Assembly (NCBI GenBank): GCA_017554325.1
Contig: JAFZIP010000011.1
Location: 124,001-188,000 of the forward strand
Source of the DNA: Bacteroidales bacterium
Lineage (GTDB): Bacteria; Bacteroidota; Bacteroidia; Bacteroidales; WCHB1-69
Length of the DNA stretch: 64,000 nucleotides
Direction: 5' to 3'
The translations under genes and the position numbers were made by a program. Positions within the stretch are counted from its first letter, which is position 1, and each line of letters begins with the position of its first letter. Shown piece by piece: positions 40,752-49,914 of this stretch. The notes beneath the pieces were generated by a model. It saw nothing but the letters and a program-made list of their open reading frames with translations, searched no databases and had not been told where the DNA came from.

Positions 40752-41183
40752 TTATTCTGCTTGTTCTGTTTGATTAGACTCATTGTTAACTTCCTGAGGT
40801 TGCTCAACTGCAGGAGCTTCTTCCTTCACCTCGACCTTTTCAGCGGCCTTGGCATTGCGGTTGGCACGTCTCTTCTCGGCGTATGCGATGGCGTATTTGT
40901 CCATGCTCACGGTGAGGAAACGCATGATGCGCTCGTCACGACGGTATTGCAGTTCCAAAGCTTCCACCACTTCACCTTCTGCCTTGAATTCAATTAAATG
41001 ATAGAAGCCGGATGACTTCTTTTGGATGGGATACTCCAGCTTGCGGAGGCCCCAGTTCTCTTGATGAACGATCTCAGCGCCTTTGTCGGTGAGAATCTTC
41101 TCGAATTTTTGAACCGTTTCCTTCATCTGTTCTTCAGACAAAACGGGCGTCATAATGAAAACGGTTTCGTACTGATTTGCCAT
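40752..41183 (-). CDS. rpsF: 30S ribosomal protein S6 (bS6) with acidic tail
   Basis: Binds S18 on the platform of the small subunit. The first 95 residues are the S6 core ([39 protein letters not shown] split as [12 protein letters not shown] and SGFYHLIEF). The rest, to residue 143, is a low-complexity Ala/Glu/Gln tail ([16 protein letters not shown]). First gene of the operon; no ssb gene lies between rpsF and rpsR, unlike in many other phyla. Its promoter is at 41231-41238. Confidence 0.96.
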   Translation of the reverse strand: MANQYETVFIMTPVLSEEQMKETVQKFEKILTDKGAEIVHQENWGLRKLEYPIQKKSSGFYHLIEFKAEGEVVEALELQYRRDERIMRFLTVSMDKYAIAYAEKRRANRNAKAAEKVEVKEEAPAVEQPQEVNNESNQTEQAE

Positions 41184-41230
41184 AATTTTTTAATTGTTTG
41201 TTTGTTAAAATGTTATTTTTAAATGGGTCG

Positions 41231-41238
41231 CAAAAGTA
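41231..41238 (-). promoter_or_regulatory. Promoter of rpsF-rpsR-rplI (minus strand)
   Basis: TACTTTTG on the minus strand, 47 nt before the rpsF start codon. Confidence 0.55.
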
Positions 41239-41293
41239 CACTTTTTTTCTTTTGTTCGTACCCTTGCGACTAAATTTCTTGAAAACCGCATGA

Positions 41294-42523
41294 TTACTCG
41301 AATTGCACAGCGTTTACGGGGGAGATTTTCTTGCTGACTACCCAAGCAGGTATCAGCAAAACCGCCATGCAAACCGCAAAAACGCCGACATTCAGCAGCA
41401 CCACGGACAGCCAATCGTAATGTATTGGCACAAACTCCACATAGTATGTGTCGGGGTTCAGTTTGACGAGTTGGAATTTTTGCTGCAAGAAGCCCAGCAG
41501 CAGGGCTATTGCATCACCGATCAGCATCCCCCGGAGCAGGATGTCGCCCGCTACCAGCACAAACGTGCCCACTACCTGTCGCGTGTGCATACCTATGGTC
41601 TTCAGTATGCCTATGGTCTGCGTCTGTTCCAGCACGATGATGAAGAAGATGGACATCATGGTTACCAGACACACGCAAGTGGTGATGATGAGCAGCACGG
41701 CCACGTTGGTGTCGAACAAGGCAATCCACTCGAAAATTTCGGGATATATCTGCTTGATGGTTTCGGCTTTCATCTCATAGTCAATATGATGATGGATGTA
41801 GTTGCCGATTTCGTCAATCTTGTCGTAGTCGCGCGTGAGCACCTCCACGCCGCTCACGAGGCTGTCGTTCCAGTCGTTGAGTTTGCGCACGTGTCGCAGA
41901 TCCACCAGCGCGAACATGTTGTCATATTCCGGCAGCCCTGTCTCATAAATGCCGGACACCGTGAAACTGCGCTGGCGCGGCGGGTCCTGCACGAAATAGG
42001 TGCGCACCTTGTCGCCCACTTTCAGTTGCAGTTTGTCGGACATGCGCTTGGAAATGACAATACTGTTGGTTGAGGAGGTGTCTGTTGTGTTAAATCCTTC
42101 CCCTTGAATGATGTTTTTCTTGAAAAAATCCCAAGAGAAAGTCTCATCCACGCCTTTCAGCACGACGCCTTCCACTTGGTCGTCGGTCTTGATGACTCCC
42201 ACTTTAGTGGCATAATTTTGCACTTGCAGAACATCGGGGTGCTGGCGCAGGCTCAGAATGCACTCGCTTTCCTTGTTGATGGGCACCTGCTCGAAAGAGT
42301 AGTTCTGGTCGTAGTGCGTGATGCGGATGTGCGAGCCCATCGCAATGACCTTGTTGCGGATTTCCTGCTTGTAACCCGCTGTGACCCCAATGGCGATCAT
42401 CATGATCACAATGCCTAATGAAACACCGCCAACCGACAAATAGACAATCGGTCGGGAAAAACGGTCCCCTTTGTCTTTCAGAATACGTCTGGACAGCAAG
42501 AAATTCAAGGAGAATTGTGACAT
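41294..42523 (-). CDS. LolC/LolE-type ABC transporter permease (FtsX family)
   Basis: A 409-residue inner membrane permease of the type that releases lipoproteins from the inner membrane. Helix 1 (IVYLSVGGVSLGIVIMMIAIG) follows a short cytoplasmic start with the FLLSRRILKDKGDRFSRP segment usual for LolC/E in this phylum. A large periplasmic domain spans about residues 50-270; three more helices form the FtsX domain (LIITTCVCLVTMMSIFFIIV, IGILKTIGM, VVLLNVGVFAVCMAVLLIPAW). The ATPase partner LolD is not nearby. It lies 12 nt downstream of the outer membrane protein gene. Confidence 0.88.
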   Translation of the reverse strand: MSQFSLNFLLSRRILKDKGDRFSRPIVYLSVGGVSLGIVIMMIAIGVTAGYKQEIRNKVIAMGSHIRITHYDQNYSFEQVPINKESECILSLRQHPDVLQVQNYATKVGVIKTDDQVEGVVLKGVDETFSWDFFKKNIIQGEGFNTTDTSSTNSIVISKRMSDKLQLKVGDKVRTYFVQDPPRQRSFTVSGIYETGLPEYDNMFALVDLRHVRKLNDWNDSLVSGVEVLTRDYDKIDEIGNYIHHHIDYEMKAETIKQIYPEIFEWIALFDTNVAVLLIITTCVCLVTMMSIFFIIVLEQTQTIGILKTIGMHTRQVVGTFVLVAGDILLRGMLIGDAIALLLGFLQQKFQLVKLNPDTYYVEFVPIHYDWLSVVLLNVGVFAVCMAVLLIPAWVVSKKISPVNAVQFE

Positions 42524-42535
42524 GATGAAACAGGA

Positions 42536-43123
42536 TTATAAATCAACTGTGACGCCGATGCGCGCAAACATGGGCAGGAATCTGGCGTAATAGTCGTTTT
42601 TGGTTTGCACAGGGTAGAGGATGTACTGCGCCTGTAATCTGACCGTTTCGCTGACATGGGTTTGAAAACCGACACCTAATGCAAGCGCGTGAATGTTCTT
42701 GCGAATAGGTTGAGTGAGAATGAAGTTGTTAAATTCATCCTTTTCGTATGTAGGGTAGTTGAGAAATTCATAACCCACGTGCCCCACGATGTAATTGGCA
42801 ATGATGAATTCCCCGAATGCAGAGGCACCGACGGCGTGCGCCACCATGTCTGCAATGTAGTTGAAGGTCATCTCGTAGCGTGGACCTACGCCGAAGCGGA
42901 GCCAAGGGGTGGCGTAAAGACCTCCTTCCAGATCCAGTGCCAGCTGTGGGCCGAAATTGTTATTGACGTTGCCGCTCACAAAAAAGGTCACTTTAGGGTC
43001 ATTTTGCTCGCCTTTCTCAGCCTGACGGGCACCACTGCGCAAGGAGCGCGGCACATTGTAGGTCTGTGCCTCGGCGGTGAAGGCAAGGGTGAGGGCCAAT
43101 AAAAGGGTTGCGATGTTTTTCAT
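42536..43123 (-). CDS. Outer membrane beta-barrel protein, unknown function
   Basis: A 195-residue exported protein: signal peptide (KNIATLLLALTLAFTAEAQ) and alternating strands with a closing aromatic-poor strand ARIGVTVDL. GLYATPWLRFGVGPRYEMTF and ALALGVGFQTHVSETVRLQAQY, split to ALALGVGFQTHV here, suit a small barrel. Family not identified. Start is taken at 43123 (MKNI); 43126 or 43138 are possible. It sits between pta and the Lol-type permease and may be read with both. Confidence 0.65.
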   Translation of the reverse strand: MKNIATLLLALTLAFTAEAQTYNVPRSLRSGARQAEKGEQNDPKVTFFVSGNVNNNFGPQLALDLEGGLYATPWLRFGVGPRYEMTFNYIADMVAHAVGASAFGEFIIANYIVGHVGYEFLNYPTYEKDEFNNFILTQPIRKNIHALALGVGFQTHVSETVRLQAQYILYPVQTKNDYYARFLPMFARIGVTVDL

Positions 43124-43144
43124 CATACCATTAATCAAAAAATA

Positions 43145-43174
43145 TGTAGAGACGCACGGCCGTGCGTCTCTACA
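43145..43174. repeat. Short palindromic repeat, GTAGAGACG family (perfect copy)
   Basis: TGTAGAGACGCACGG is followed directly by its exact reverse complement. It lies between pta and the outer membrane protein gene. Confidence 0.8.
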
Positions 43175-43191
43175 ACAAAATTTCGGAATAA

Positions 43192-44199
43192 TTAGAATTT
43201 GTTACCGGCAGCCTGGCAGGCGGTGATAGCCACAAGGCTCACGATATCCTCCACGGAACAACCGCGGGAAAGGTCGTTGATAGGAGCGGCCATACCTTGC
43301 ATCACAGGGCCTACAGCGTCGGCACCGGCCATGCGCTGCACGAGTTTGTATGCAATATTGCCCACCTCAAGAGACGGGAACACCAGCACATTGGCTTTGC
43401 CAGCCACAGGGCTGCCCGGAGCTTTCTTGGCGGCCACCTCAGGAATGATGGCGGCGTCAGCCTGCAAATCACCATCGATTACCAAGTTGGGATCCATTTC
43501 CTTGGCGATGCGGGTAGCGTTGACTACCTTATCGACGAGCTCGTGTTTGGCGGAACCCTTGGTGGAGAAGCTCAACATGGCCACTCTCGGCTCAATGCCG
43601 GCGATGGTACGGGCGGTCTGTGCGGTGACCACGGCAATCTGGGCCAGTTTGTTCTCGTCCGTGTTCGGGTCGGCGGCACAGTCGGCAAACACCATGATGC
43701 CGTCATCGCCCCACTTTTTGTCGGGGAAGCACATGATGAAAGCACCGGAAACCACGGAGATGCCGGGCAGGGTCTTCACAATTTGGAAGGCGGGACGCAG
43801 CACATCGCCGGTGGCGTGCTGTGCGCCGGTAACCTCACCGTCAGCGTCGCCGTTCTTGATGAGCAAAGTGGCGAGATAGAGAGGATCTTCCACGAGTTTG
43901 CGAGCTTCTTCGATGGTCATGCCTTTCTTTTTGCGGATTTCGCAAAGCATTTCGGCATAGTATTCTTTCTTGGGGTTGTCCATCGGGTCGATGATTTCGG
44001 CTTTGCCGATGTTCTTCAAGCCCCATTCAGCGGCTTGCGCCTCGATTTTGGCTTTGTTACCTAACAAAACGATGCCGGCATAACCTTTGTCCAGGATGAT
44101 GTCAGCAGCTTTCAGTGTTCTTTCTTCTTCGCCTTCAGCCAAAACGATTCTCTTGTTGGCTTCGATGGCATTTGCTTTGATTTTGTCGATTAGATTCAT
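43192..44199 (-). CDS. pta: Phosphate acetyltransferase
   Basis: Interconverts acetyl-CoA and acetyl phosphate. The 335-residue short (class I) form contains VLAEGEEERTLKAADIIL, GEVTGAQHATGDVLRPAF, ADCAADPNTDENKLAQIA and the final GPVMQGMAAPINDLSRGCS with VALVAIT-like VSLVAITACQAA, all family signatures. With nifJ it supplies acetyl phosphate for ATP formation; ackA is not in the window. It lies 34 nt downstream of tdk. Confidence 0.97.
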   Translation of the reverse strand: MNLIDKIKANAIEANKRIVLAEGEEERTLKAADIILDKGYAGIVLLGNKAKIEAQAAEWGLKNIGKAEIIDPMDNPKKEYYAEMLCEIRKKKGMTIEEARKLVEDPLYLATLLIKNGDADGEVTGAQHATGDVLRPAFQIVKTLPGISVVSGAFIMCFPDKKWGDDGIMVFADCAADPNTDENKLAQIAVVTAQTARTIAGIEPRVAMLSFSTKGSAKHELVDKVVNATRIAKEMDPNLVIDGDLQADAAIIPEVAAKKAPGSPVAGKANVLVFPSLEVGNIAYKLVQRMAGADAVGPVMQGMAAPINDLSRGCSVEDIVSLVAITACQAAGNKF

Positions 44200-44233
44200 A
44201 TTATCTCCTTATTTTTTTAGTTTGTTACAGAAA

Positions 44234-44824
44234 TTATTCTTCTTTATTCATCGCTTCGTTGAAACAGTGTCGGCACAGTGGCTCGTAGGAGTCTTTCTCT
44301 CCTAGCAGCACTTGCCCACCCGTGGCCACGATACGGTGCGAGTATTGTGCTAGGTCGCCGCAGTGCGTGCAGATGGCGTGCTGTTTGCTCACGTATTCCG
44401 CCACGGCCATCAATTTGGGCATCGGGCCGAAGGGATTGCCCAAATAGTCCATGTCCAGGCCGCTGACAATCACGCGGATACCGGCGTTAGCTAACGTGTT
44501 GCACACATCCACAATGCCGTCGTCGAAGAACTGGATTTCATCAATAGCCACTACTTCCACCGACTCCATGTTGACGTACAGGAGGATTTCGGAGGAGTTG
44601 TGCACGGGTGTGGAGATGCGCGAATTTTCGTTGTGCGACACGACATCCGTCTCGTCATAGCGCGTGTCGATGGCCGGCTTGAACAGCTCGATTTCCTGTT
44701 GCGCGAACTCCGCGCGGCGTATTCTGCGCAGCAGTTCCTCCGTTTTTCCGGAGAACATGGAACCGCAGATCACCTCGATCCATCCTTTCTTGCTGTTTCT
44801 GTTTGCTTTATTTTCCAAAAACAT
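44234..44824 (-). CDS. tdk: Thymidine kinase
   Basis: Type II thymidine kinase (salvage), 196 residues. Walker A is GSMFSGKTEELLRR; DEIQFF is the lid/base motif; the zinc site is ICTHCGDLAQYSHR plus EPLCRHCF. The lasso region GSKDSYEPL appears as GEKDSYEPL. The frame is open to 44887 but the minus-strand promoter at 44876-44883 lies in that part; the ATG at 44824 is chosen. Confidence 0.95.
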   Translation of the reverse strand: MFLENKANRNSKKGWIEVICGSMFSGKTEELLRRIRRAEFAQQEIELFKPAIDTRYDETDVVSHNENSRISTPVHNSSEILLYVNMESVEVVAIDEIQFFDDGIVDVCNTLANAGIRVIVSGLDMDYLGNPFGPMPKLMAVAEYVSKQHAICTHCGDLAQYSHRIVATGGQVLLGEKDSYEPLCRHCFNEAMNKEE

Positions 44825-44850
44825 TTTGGTATGCCGATTAAAGAATTTTG

Positions 44851-44858
44851 TATTTTTG
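44851..44858 (+). promoter_or_regulatory. Promoter of the 44.9-46.3 kb plus-strand pair (TATTTTTG)
   Basis: TATTTTTG, 65 nt before the ATG at 44924. It faces the tdk promoter at 44876-44883, so the two initial transcripts overlap. Confidence 0.5.
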
Positions 44859-44875
44859 GCCGTTTTTTTGAGCCG

Positions 44876-44883
44876 CAAAATTA
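44876..44883 (-). promoter_or_regulatory. Promoter of tdk (minus strand)
   Basis: TAATTTTG on the minus strand, 51 nt before the tdk start. Confidence 0.5.
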
Positions 44884-44923
44884 ACAATATTTGCGCACCT
44901 AAACACCATTAACTGTTCGTAAA

Positions 44924-45832
44924 ATGCAAAATTCTTTTAAAAAAATCAATGAAATAGTTGATAATCTTATGGTTATCTGCGATGAGAATTGTCGTCTTCC
45001 CAAGATTGAGAAGGATATTCTGTTAGACAAAATTCGCCAATTGTATCTGAAGGCACTGGCTGTTGAGGAAGTCGAAATTGAGCCGGAAAAGTCTGAAAAT
45101 TACGATATTCATCCGGGTATTGAAGAGGATGTAGATCTTTTCTTCGACACGGACCATGAGAGTTATGGTGCGCCCGAAGTTGCGGCAGAACCGCAACCCG
45201 AACCGGAACCAGCTCCTGCGCCGAAGCCGGAACCTGTTGTGGAGAAGCCCGCGCCGGAGCCAGTGTTGGAGTTGAAGGAGGAAGAGGAGCCAGTCAGTGA
45301 ACCGGTACAGGCGCCTGCACCGAAGCCTCAGGCACCCCAAATGCAACCCTCACAGGCTGCCCCGAAGCCAGAAAAGGTGATTGAGCCGGAACCCTTGAAC
45401 AGCGATGATGAGGACGACCTGTTGCAATTCATCCCTCAAAAAAATGCACCGAAGGTTGAACCTGCAATGAAGCCGGAACCTGCACCTGTTTCGAAGCCCG
45501 AGCCGAAGCCAGTCCAACCTGCCGCCCCGCGTTCACTCAACGATCTCTTCACCAAACAGCAGGAGGATCGTTCCCTGGGCAGCCAGTTCCAACATGCCAA
45601 GGTTGGCGATTTGACCAAAGCTATTTCCATCAACGACAAGTTTACTTTCATCAAAGAATTGTTCAACAATAGGGGCGAAGAGTTCAGTGCCGCCATCCAG
45701 CAACTCAACCAGTGCCCTAACATGGACGCAGCGTTCGATTGTTTGGAAGGCTTGAAAAAACAGTATTATTGGGATTCCACCTCCACAGCCTATTTGTCTT
45801 TGTGTGATCTTCTCAGAAGAAAATTTCAGTAA
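44924..45832 (+). CDS. Bacteroidales protein with Pro/Glu-rich linker
   Basis: A 302-residue cytoplasmic protein in three parts: an N-terminal helical domain (residues 1-50, KKINEIVDNLMVICDENCRLP), a long low-complexity linker of about 150 residues rich in Pro, Glu, Ala and Lys (PEPEPAPAPKPEP type), and a helical C-terminal domain with GDLTKAISINDKFTFIKELFN and YWDSTSTAYLSLCDLLRRKF. The C-terminal domain is widely conserved in Bacteroidales proteins of unknown function (from memory). The GreB-like gene follows by 6 nt. Confidence 0.7.
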   Translation: MQNSFKKINEIVDNLMVICDENCRLPKIEKDILLDKIRQLYLKALAVEEVEIEPEKSENYDIHPGIEEDVDLFFDTDHESYGAPEVAAEPQPEPEPAPAPKPEPVVEKPAPEPVLELKEEEEPVSEPVQAPAPKPQAPQMQPSQAAPKPEKVIEPEPLNSDDEDDLLQFIPQKNAPKVEPAMKPEPAPVSKPEPKPVQPAAPRSLNDLFTKQQEDRSLGSQFQHAKVGDLTKAISINDKFTFIKELFNNRGEEFSAAIQQLNQCPNMDAAFDCLEGLKKQYYWDSTSTAYLSLCDLLRRKFQ

Positions 45833-45838
45833 AAAAGC

Positions 45839-46327
45839 ATGAGTAGAGGTTTTGTAAAAGAAGGCGACCAGGAGGAAACCCCGATGGTGCCTCCGAGAGC
45901 GTTTTTGCCCGCTGGAGTTGTAAACTATGTCACGCCCACTGGCATGGAGCTGTTGATGCAGGAGCGTCAACAGATTCTGGACGAGCGCGATGCCATTGAT
46001 ACAGGTGGGCAGGAGGCCGATGCGCGTGTGATGCGCAACTTCCTCAATGCCAAATTGGAACTGTTGGAAAACCGCATTAAAATTGCCAAAGTGATGGAGC
46101 CCAAAAAGCGGGACGAAATCGCATTTGGCTCGCGGGTCCAAGTGCGCATGAACGGTGAGGAGATGCAATTGCAGATCACCGGTGTGGATGAAGCCAACGC
46201 CGCACAAGGCAAAATACCCTTTACCTCGCCCATGGCCAAAGGACTCTTCGGCCATCATGTCGGCGATGTGTTCGACATCTCCATCCCAACCGGAATCAAG
46301 ACTATTAAAGTGTTGAAGATAGAGTAA
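45839..46327 (+). CDS. GreA/GreB-family transcription elongation factor
   Basis: A 162-residue protein that probably enters the RNA polymerase secondary channel to restart stalled complexes. MSRGFVKEGDQEETPMVPPRA, cut here to SRGFVKEGDQEE, is the usual start of GreB-like proteins in Bacteroidota. A helical hairpin follows (ERQQILDERDAID, with acidic residues near its tip), then the FKBP-like domain: GSRVQVRMNGEE, ITGVDEANAAQGKIPFTSPMAKGLFG and GDVFDISIP. Complete. It is coupled to the preceding gene. Confidence 0.88.
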   Translation: MSRGFVKEGDQEETPMVPPRAFLPAGVVNYVTPTGMELLMQERQQILDERDAIDTGGQEADARVMRNFLNAKLELLENRIKIAKVMEPKKRDEIAFGSRVQVRMNGEEMQLQITGVDEANAAQGKIPFTSPMAKGLFGHHVGDVFDISIPTGIKTIKVLKIE

Positions 46328-46348
46328 CGGGGATTTTTAGTTCCCTCG

Positions 46349-47554
46349 TTACTCGTTCTTATAAACAGGCAGAGGCTGGTCGATCACCTCGTGCCAAGGC
46401 AGACCATAACCGCCAATTTCCTTCATAAACGGATCCGGGTCAAATTGTTCCACATTGAACACGCCCTTGCCTTGCCAGGTGCCGGTGAGAATCATCTTGG
46501 CGCAGAGCATGGCAGGCACGCCCGTGGTATAAGAAACTGCCTGTGCGCCAATCTCTTTGAAGCATTCGGCGTGGTCGCAGTTGTTATATACATAATAGGT
46601 ACGCTCTTTGCCGTCCTTGATACCCTTGATCTGGCAGCCGATGGAGGTCTGTCCGTGGTAACCCTCGCCCAGAGAGGAAGGTTCTGGCAGCACGGCTTTC
46701 AGGAATTGCAGCGGCACAATGTCTATACCTTGATATTTAATAGGCTTGATGCTGGTCATGCCGATCTCCTGCAACACGTTCAGCACGGTGATGTATTTCT
46801 GTCCGAAGGTCATCCAGAAGCGGGCGCGCTTGATGGTGGGGTAGCTTCTCACCAGAGACTCCAGCTCTTCATGATAGAGCAAATAGGATTCGCGTTCGCC
46901 GATGTTGGGGTATTCCACGGCGCGGTGGATGGACATGGGGTCGATTTCCACCCACTGGCCATTTTCCCAATATTTGCCTCTTTGGGTAATTTCGCGGATG
47001 TTGATTTCAGGGTTGAAGTTGGTGGCGAAAGCCTTGCCGTGATCGCCAGCGTTGCAATCGACGATGTCGAGATAATGGATTTCATCGAAATAATGCTTGG
47101 CAGCGTACGCGGTGTAGATGCTGGTCACGCCCGGGTCGAAGCCGCAGCCGAGAAGTGCCATGATGCCAGCCTCTTTGAAGCGGTCCTGATAAGCCCACTG
47201 CCAGCTGTACTCGAACTTAGCCTTGTCGCGCGGTTCGTAGTTGGCGGTGTCCATGTAGTTGGTCTTGGTGGCCAGACAGGCATCCATCAGCGGAAGGTCC
47301 TGGTAGGGCAGAGCCACGTTGATCAGCAAATCGGGCTTGTAGCTGTTGATGAGCTGGATGGTTTCTTCCACATTGTCGGCATCCACCTGTGCGGTTTGGA
47401 TGCGGTTGCCTCCGATTTCAGCGGCTATCTTGTCGCATTTGGATTTGGTGCGGGAGGCGAGCATGATGTCGGTGAACACTTCCGGCACGGAAGCGCATTT
47501 GTGTGCCACCACGGCTCCTACGCCGCCGGCACCGATGATGAGAACTTTTGCCAT
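46349..47554 (-). CDS. Saccharopine dehydrogenase family protein, probable carboxynorspermidine dehydrogenase
   Basis: A 401-residue NAD(P)-dependent oxidoreductase. VLIIGAGGVGAVVAHKCA is the Rossmann nucleotide motif; NVALPYQDLPLMDACL, YMDTANYEPRD, GCGFDPGVTSIYTAYA and ALLGCG are the saccharopine dehydrogenase family hallmarks. In organisms with nspC the enzyme of this type joins aspartate semialdehyde with a diamine to give carboxy(nor)spermidine; nspC is encoded at 57788-58939, which supports this reading. The start at 47554 is set by the promoter at 47591-47598. Confidence 0.88.
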   Translation of the reverse strand: MAKVLIIGAGGVGAVVAHKCASVPEVFTDIMLASRTKSKCDKIAAEIGGNRIQTAQVDADNVEETIQLINSYKPDLLINVALPYQDLPLMDACLATKTNYMDTANYEPRDKAKFEYSWQWAYQDRFKEAGIMALLGCGFDPGVTSIYTAYAAKHYFDEIHYLDIVDCNAGDHGKAFATNFNPEINIREITQRGKYWENGQWVEIDPMSIHRAVEYPNIGERESYLLYHEELESLVRSYPTIKRARFWMTFGQKYITVLNVLQEIGMTSIKPIKYQGIDIVPLQFLKAVLPEPSSLGEGYHGQTSIGCQIKGIKDGKERTYYVYNNCDHAECFKEIGAQAVSYTTGVPAMLCAKMILTGTWQGKGVFNVEQFDPDPFMKEIGGYGLPWHEVIDQPLPVYKNE

Positions 47555-47590
47555 AGTATTGTGTTTTTTAGATATTATCAAATGAGGGTG

Positions 47591-47598
47591 CAAATATA
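47591..47598 (-). promoter_or_regulatory. Promoter of the saccharopine dehydrogenase-family gene (minus strand)
   Basis: TATATTTG on the minus strand, 36 nt before the ATG at 47554; back to back with the metK promoter. Confidence 0.55.
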
Positions 47599-47609
47599 AG
47601 AAAAAAGCG

Positions 47610-47617
47610 TATCTTTG
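47610..47617 (+). promoter_or_regulatory. Promoter of metK (TATCTTTG)
   Basis: TATCTTTG followed by CG. The metK start is 115 nt downstream, leaving room for a structured leader. Confidence 0.6.
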
Positions 47618-47623
47618 CGGCCT

Positions 47624-47699
47624 GAAAACGTGGACAGATTTGTATTGCTTGCAACCACATGAAAAAATGCTAAAAAACAATCCTTTCGCACACGTTTTC
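47624..47699 (+). promoter_or_regulatory. SAM-II-like riboswitch in the metK leader
   Basis: GTGG (47630-47633) and CCAC (47655-47658) form P1. Between and after them come GATTTG, TATTGC, TGC, ATGAAAAAATGC and GCTAAAAA (from 47669), in the order seen in the crystallised SAM-II aptamer (GAUUU, UAUUGC, P1 strand, UGAUAAAU, GCUAAAAA). A competing stem GAAAACGTG (47624-47632) with CACGTTTTC (47691-47699) overlaps the P1 strand, so the two folds exclude each other. SAM feedback on SAM synthetase is the natural reading. Assigned from memory of the motif, not by a covariance search. Confidence 0.6.
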
Positions 47700-47731
47700 C
47701 GACTTTTATTTATTCATTAAAAAAGCTAATT

Positions 47732-48961
47732 ATGAGCTATCTATTCACATCTGAATCAGTATCTGAAGGACACCCGGACAAACTGTGTGATCAAATTTCA
47801 GACGCTTTATTGGATTCTTTTTTATCTCAAGACCCTGAATCCAAAGTGGCTTGCGAAACCTTAACCACCACCGGTTTGGTGGTATGTGCCGGCGAAGTGA
47901 AAACCAACGCTTACGTTTCCATCGACGATGTGGCCCGCGAGGTCATCAAGGAGGTGGGCTACGACAAAAGCGATTACCAATTCGACTATAAATCCTGCGG
48001 CATCCTGTCTGCCATCCATAGCCAGTCGGCCGACATCAACCGCGGCGTGGAGCGTGCGAACTTGGAAGAGCAAGGCGCCGGCGACCAGGGCATGATGTTC
48101 GGTTACGCCTGCAACGAGATGGACAATTACATGCCGCTGCCCATTGAGCTTGCCCATCGTTTGGTGCAGGAATTGGCCGCCATCCGCAAGGAAGGCAAGC
48201 AGATGCCGTATCTCCGCCCCGACTCCAAATCGCAGGTTACGGTGCAGTATTCCGACAATGATACGCCCGAGCGCATTGACACCATCGTGCTCTCTACCCA
48301 GCACGATGAGTTCGCCGATGATGACGCCATGTTGAAGAAAATCGAGCAGGATATTCGTGACATCCTCATTCCGCGCGTGATTGCCGATTGCCCCGACAAG
48401 GTGAAAGCATTGTTCAAGGGTGACTATAAATTGTTGGTCAACCCGACGGGCAAGTTCGTCATTGGCGGGCCCAATGGTGACACGGGTTTGACGGGTCGCA
48501 AGATCATTGTCGATACATACGGTGGTTACGGTGCACACGGCGGCGGTGCTTTCTCTGGCAAAGATCCTTCCAAAGTGGATCGCTCGGCAGCATACGCTAC
48601 GCGCCACATTGCCAAGAACATGGTGGCGGCCGGTTTGTGCGACAGAGTGCTCGTGCAGGTGGCCTACGCCATCGGCAAGGCCGACCCCGTGGGACTCTAT
48701 GTCAACACCTACGGTTCTGCCAAAGTTGACATGAGCGATGGCGAAATGGCCAAGAAAATCGGTGAGATTTTCAATATGCGTCCCTACAATATTATCGAAC
48801 GTTTCCAACTGAAGAATCCCATCTATCAACCTACTGCATCATACGGTCATTTTGGCCGCGATTGGTATGAAAAGGAAATCAACGGCAAGAAAATCACCTT
48901 CTTCCCGTGGGAGAAACTGGATTATGTGGATGCGATTCGTGAAAAATTCCAATTGTCATAA
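47732..48961 (+). CDS. metK: S-adenosylmethionine synthetase
   Basis: Forms SAM from methionine and ATP. The 409-residue protein contains [19 protein letters not shown], cut as [27 protein letters not shown], the P-loop [20 protein letters not shown] (here [16 protein letters not shown]) and FKLVNPTG-like [15 protein letters not shown]. Complete. It is preceded by a SAM-II-like leader and followed 5 nt later by fabD. SAM also feeds the polyamine and methylation pathways. Confidence 0.98.
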   Translation: MSYLFTSESVSEGHPDKLCDQISDALLDSFLSQDPESKVACETLTTTGLVVCAGEVKTNAYVSIDDVAREVIKEVGYDKSDYQFDYKSCGILSAIHSQSADINRGVERANLEEQGAGDQGMMFGYACNEMDNYMPLPIELAHRLVQELAAIRKEGKQMPYLRPDSKSQVTVQYSDNDTPERIDTIVLSTQHDEFADDDAMLKKIEQDIRDILIPRVIADCPDKVKALFKGDYKLLVNPTGKFVIGGPNGDTGLTGRKIIVDTYGGYGAHGGGAFSGKDPSKVDRSAAYATRHIAKNMVAAGLCDRVLVQVAYAIGKADPVGLYVNTYGSAKVDMSDGEMAKKIGEIFNMRPYNIIERFQLKNPIYQPTASYGHFGRDWYEKEINGKKITFFPWEKLDYVDAIREKFQLS

Positions 48962-48966
48962 TTGAT

Positions 48967-49842
48967 ATGCGAGCATTTGTATTTCCCGGTCAGGGTGCCC
49001 AGTTTTCTGGAATGGGCAAAGATTTATATGATCAATATCCGATAGCCAAAGAATTGTTTGCAAAAGCAGACCGTTTGCTTGGTTTCAGCTTATCTGACAT
49101 CATGTTCCATGGTTCTGAAGAGGATTTGAAGCAGACCAAGGTCACGCAACCTGCGGTTTTCCTTCATTCATACATTGCTTATCGCTGTTTGGCGGAAGGC
49201 GAGCCTGACATGGTAGCGGGTCACTCTTTAGGCGAGTTCACGGCTTTGGCAGTCAATGGCAGCCTGGCGTTTGAGGATGCGCTGTTGCTGGTGTCCAAGC
49301 GTGCGCAGGCCATGCAGAAAGCGTGCGAATTGCAGGAATCCGGCATGGCTGTGGTGCTGAAATTCGACGATGCCATCACGGAGCGCGTGTGTGCGGAGAT
49401 ACAGGATGAGGTGGTCGTGCCCGCCAACTACAACAGTCCCCAGCAGCTGGTGATTTCCGGTTCGCTCAAGGGCTTGGAGTTGGCCATGGAACGGTTGCGC
49501 GAGGCAGGTGCCAAGCGCATGATGCTGCTCAACGTGGGCGGTGCGTTCCACTCTCCGCTGATGCAGCCGGCGCAAGACGAGTTGGCCGAAGCGATCCGCC
49601 AATGCGAGTTCCATCAGCCGAGCTGCCCGGTCTGCCAGAATGCCACGGCATTGCCCTCTTCCGACCCGGATGTGATACGGAGAAATCTGCTGGCCCAGCT
49701 GACCAGTCCCGTGCGATGGACCCAGTCAGTGCGCAAGATGATAGCAGAAGGGGTTACCGAGTTTGTGGAATTCGGGCCAGGCAGTACACTGCAGGGATTG
49801 ATAAAACGAATAGATCCAGAAGTCAGCGCTCTTGGAAAATAA
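48967..49842 (+). CDS. fabD: Malonyl-CoA:ACP transacylase
   Basis: Loads malonate onto acyl carrier protein for fatty acid synthesis. The 291-residue enzyme begins FVFPGQGAQFSGMGKDLYD and has the nucleophile elbow AGHSLGEFTALA (Ser in GHSLG), then VGGAFHSPLMQPA with the catalytic histidine and FVEFGPGSTLQGLIKRI. It follows metK by 5 nt, probably the same transcript, and ends at a strong terminator. Confidence 0.96.
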   Translation: MRAFVFPGQGAQFSGMGKDLYDQYPIAKELFAKADRLLGFSLSDIMFHGSEEDLKQTKVTQPAVFLHSYIAYRCLAEGEPDMVAGHSLGEFTALAVNGSLAFEDALLLVSKRAQAMQKACELQESGMAVVLKFDDAITERVCAEIQDEVVVPANYNSPQQLVISGSLKGLELAMERLREAGAKRMMLLNVGGAFHSPLMQPAQDELAEAIRQCEFHQPSCPVCQNATALPSSDPDVIRRNLLAQLTSPVRWTQSVRKMIAEGVTEFVEFGPGSTLQGLIKRIDPEVSALGK

Positions 49843-49849
49843 TTTGAAA

Positions 49850-49877
49850 GGATGGCACAAAAGCCATCCTTTTTTTT
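49850..49877 (+). terminator. Terminator of metK-fabD
   Basis: GGATGGC-ACAAAA-GCCATCC followed by eight T. Confidence 0.85.
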
Positions 49878-49914
49878 GAACTTTTTTTTAATGAGTTCAT
49901 TATCAAAACGAAAA

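Noticed and set aside
46391..47599. Plus-strand frame of 402 codons
   Set aside because: Antisense shadow of the saccharopine dehydrogenase-family gene.
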